In this document: piece by piece, positions 63,036-64,000 of the stretch
Position numbering within the stretch: position 1 is the stretch's first letter
Layout: the number at the start of each line of letters is the position of its first letter
NCBI GenBank assembly: GCA_028673005.1
Contig: CM054118.1
Span: forward strand, 86,353,964-86,417,963
Source of the DNA: Tanypteryx hageni
Taxonomy: Eukaryota; Arthropoda; Insecta; Odonata; Petaluridae
Length of the DNA: 64,000 nt
Direction: 5' to 3'
Position numbers and translations under genes: made by a program
The notes under the pieces: generated by a model
Database searches by the model: none
What the model saw: only the letters and a program-made list of their open reading frames with translations
Told to the model about the DNA's origin: nothing

Positions 63036-63296
63036 ATGACTGACTTCAGTAACTATTCAGAAGAATTAATAATTGAATTCCTTGATTTATACCGCCAATT
63101 GTAATGCTTGTAGAAGGTAAAATACATAAACAATATGGGAAGTGCGCATCGAAAGAAATTTAAAAAATATGTCCTGATTTCCAAAAATCAGGCGCAAGTG
63201 CTGACGATGTGTATGAGCCGCGGTTGTGTTATTATGAACATCTATCCTTTCTGTCGGAACAAGAGATGCTTAGAAGTTCAGGTACCATGCAGATAT
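63036..63296 (+). pseudogene. MADF-domain (Myb/SANT-like) protein fragment of a Harbinger element
   Basis: Starts ATG at 63036: MTDFSNYSEELIIEFLDLYR, then a stop. After a deleted and shifted middle, a second block at about 63184-63296 reads KSGASADDVYEPRL then YYEHLSFLSEQEMLRSS. I(I/L)EFLDLYR at the N-terminus and S..DDVY.P.LWYY..L.FL at the C-terminus are the standard edges of MADF DNA-binding domains. In PIF/Harbinger elements such proteins partner the transposase by binding element ends. The central helices are missing and stops are present. Confidence 0.65.
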
Positions 63297-63508
63297 CTCT
63301 CTTTTGAGTAAATGGAGAACTCATCGATAAAAGACGAATATAACTTTTCTTTGTTCACGCGGAGATAAATATTCCAATCATTTGGATGAAATTTTAGTTC
63401 AGTTAATAAATTAATAAGGAAAAACGATCCCTTTGAAGAAGCCATTCTTTTTCCCACTTCTTTTTTCCCCTGTATTTGAATTTCTGCTTCTTGTTTATAA
63501 CAGTACAT
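63278..63508 (-). pseudogene. PIF/Harbinger transposase N-terminal fragment
   Basis: The minus strand reads, allowing one frame change, WEKEWLLQRDRFSLINLLTE then LKFHPNDWNIYLRVNKEKLY. INLL.EL...P.D(W/F)..YLR(M/V) is the conserved N-terminal region that precedes the DDE nuclease in many Harbinger transposases. The DDE domain is absent. It overlaps the 3' end of the MADF fragment by about 20 bases, on the opposite strand. Confidence 0.5.
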
Positions 63509-63679
63509 GCCGCCATGGCTGCTAATAATATAAGCTTATCGTTGTGGGCATTGTGAACTCTACCCGACAACTGAGCTATTTAGTCCGATTGAACTGAATG
63601 GTGTGCAGGTAAAAGCAATAAACTGCGCAGTCCTGGCCCTTGCAATTACATCGGATTAAATATCTAAGCGTGTTGGGCC

Positions 63680-63890
63680 CTTCAAAAAGAAAAGTGTAGT
63701 GAGTTCCGAATGTCGTGTGGTGCTCTGGTATGGCAATTACCGATTTTCTCCTCCGTTTTGGGTGTTTGGCGCTAAAATATAATAAGTGTGAATGTGGTAA
63801 ACCAAATTCAAAAGTCATGAGTATTTAGCGATTTCGTTTTTATCAACATTTATAGATTTAAATCGAATCCTACCAAGCCTAGTTATATGA
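63680..63890. mobile_element. Fragment related to the hAT element at 47896-48523
   Basis: gattttctcctccgttttgg then gtgtttggcgctaaaatata, and atttatagatttaaatcgaa then tcctacca, match 48239-48450 in order and orientation. Neither terminus is present, so it is an internal fragment. Confidence 0.6.
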
Positions 63891-64000
63891 TAAACTCTCT
63901 GTGCATGCAAAAAGGACGGAAAATGATTTCGTTGAAAAATTGATCAGCAATTGCTGTACTATGAAGAGCGAACTTCAGTAAAAAGACGACAAATCTTTCT
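63891..64000. other. Window end, nothing recognised
   Basis: Short AT-rich stretch without features. Confidence 0.4.

Larger units (their letters stand above)
62845..63637. mobile_element. PIF/Harbinger relic with internal deletion
   Basis: gccaggactgcgcagtt (62845-62861) and aactgcgcagtcctggc (63621-63637) are perfect 17-bp inverted repeats, and similarity extends weakly inward (tttttgcctg / caggtaaaag). Between them are a plus-strand MADF-like start and a minus-strand transposase N-terminus facing each other. This two-gene layout is known for PIF/Harbinger elements. The catalytic part of the transposase is deleted. A clean 3-bp target duplication could not be assigned. Confidence 0.65.

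Noticed and set aside
63515..63595. tRNA-like 5' half on the minus strand (tagctcagttgtcgggtaga)
   Set aside because: Good box-A-like stretch but no box B, no anticodon stem and no T arm. It also lies inside the Harbinger relic.

Overview
The window looks like arthropod, probably insect, nuclear DNA. It is AT-rich and intron-scale, and almost everything recognisable is transposable-element debris: a Jockey-clade LINE, a 5'-truncated CR1/Jockey-like LINE, at least four scraps of a third LINE family, two Tc1/mariner relics, hAT, piggyBac-like, PIF/Harbinger and Mutator-like short elements, and tRNA-derived SINEs. Very long GA/CT arrays lie between them. There are no bacterial operons, rRNA genes, CRISPR arrays or convincing functional tRNA genes. 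The species cannot be fixed from the sequence. The repertoire and a multicopy Cys-rich protein relic found widely in arthropods suggest a large, repeat-rich insect genome.

Layout. 1-5 kb: mariner relic (283-1008), GA array, hAT MITE with an exact 8-bp target duplication (1830-2096), piggyBac-like MITE between TTAA sites (2654-3241), SINE, and a CAGGG-ended MITE. 5-15 kb: mostly unrecognised, plus one CpG-rich island (9290-9672) and GA/CT arrays holding LINE 3' tails. 15-26 kb: decayed multicopy protein pseudogene, a 0.7-kb GA array, LINE scraps, and a PIF/Harbinger MITE with a 16-bp minisatellite. 26.4-27.2 kb: strong CpG-rich island ending in a consensus splice donor. 27-40 kb: MITEs, a Mutator-like element nested in a hAT element, a long foldback element with a tRNA-like loop (35.25-35.85 kb), and a six-unit array of ~145 bp (36.0-36.9 kb). 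40.6-46.1 kb: mariner 3' fragment abutting a near full-length Jockey LINE on the minus strand. 46-51 kb: LINE scrap, (CT)n, hAT element. 51.48-51.89 kb: the only convincing host coding exon, the N-terminus of a type II membrane protein. 52-56 kb: repeats with palindromic ends. 56.57-58.71 kb: CR1/Jockey-like LINE, minus strand. 59-60.1 kb: a 1.1-kb GA array. 61.9-64 kb: hAT MITE and a Harbinger relic keeping pieces of both its genes.

How it fits together: most regions behave as an intron or intergenic space that has collected mobile elements. The plus-strand CpG islands and the plus-strand exon at 51.5 kb could belong to one host gene with a long first intron, but this is inference. None of the transposon genes appears intact. 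All calls come from reading the sequence. No similarity search was run, so family names rest on motifs, terminal repeats and target-site duplications. GC and CpG statements are by eye.
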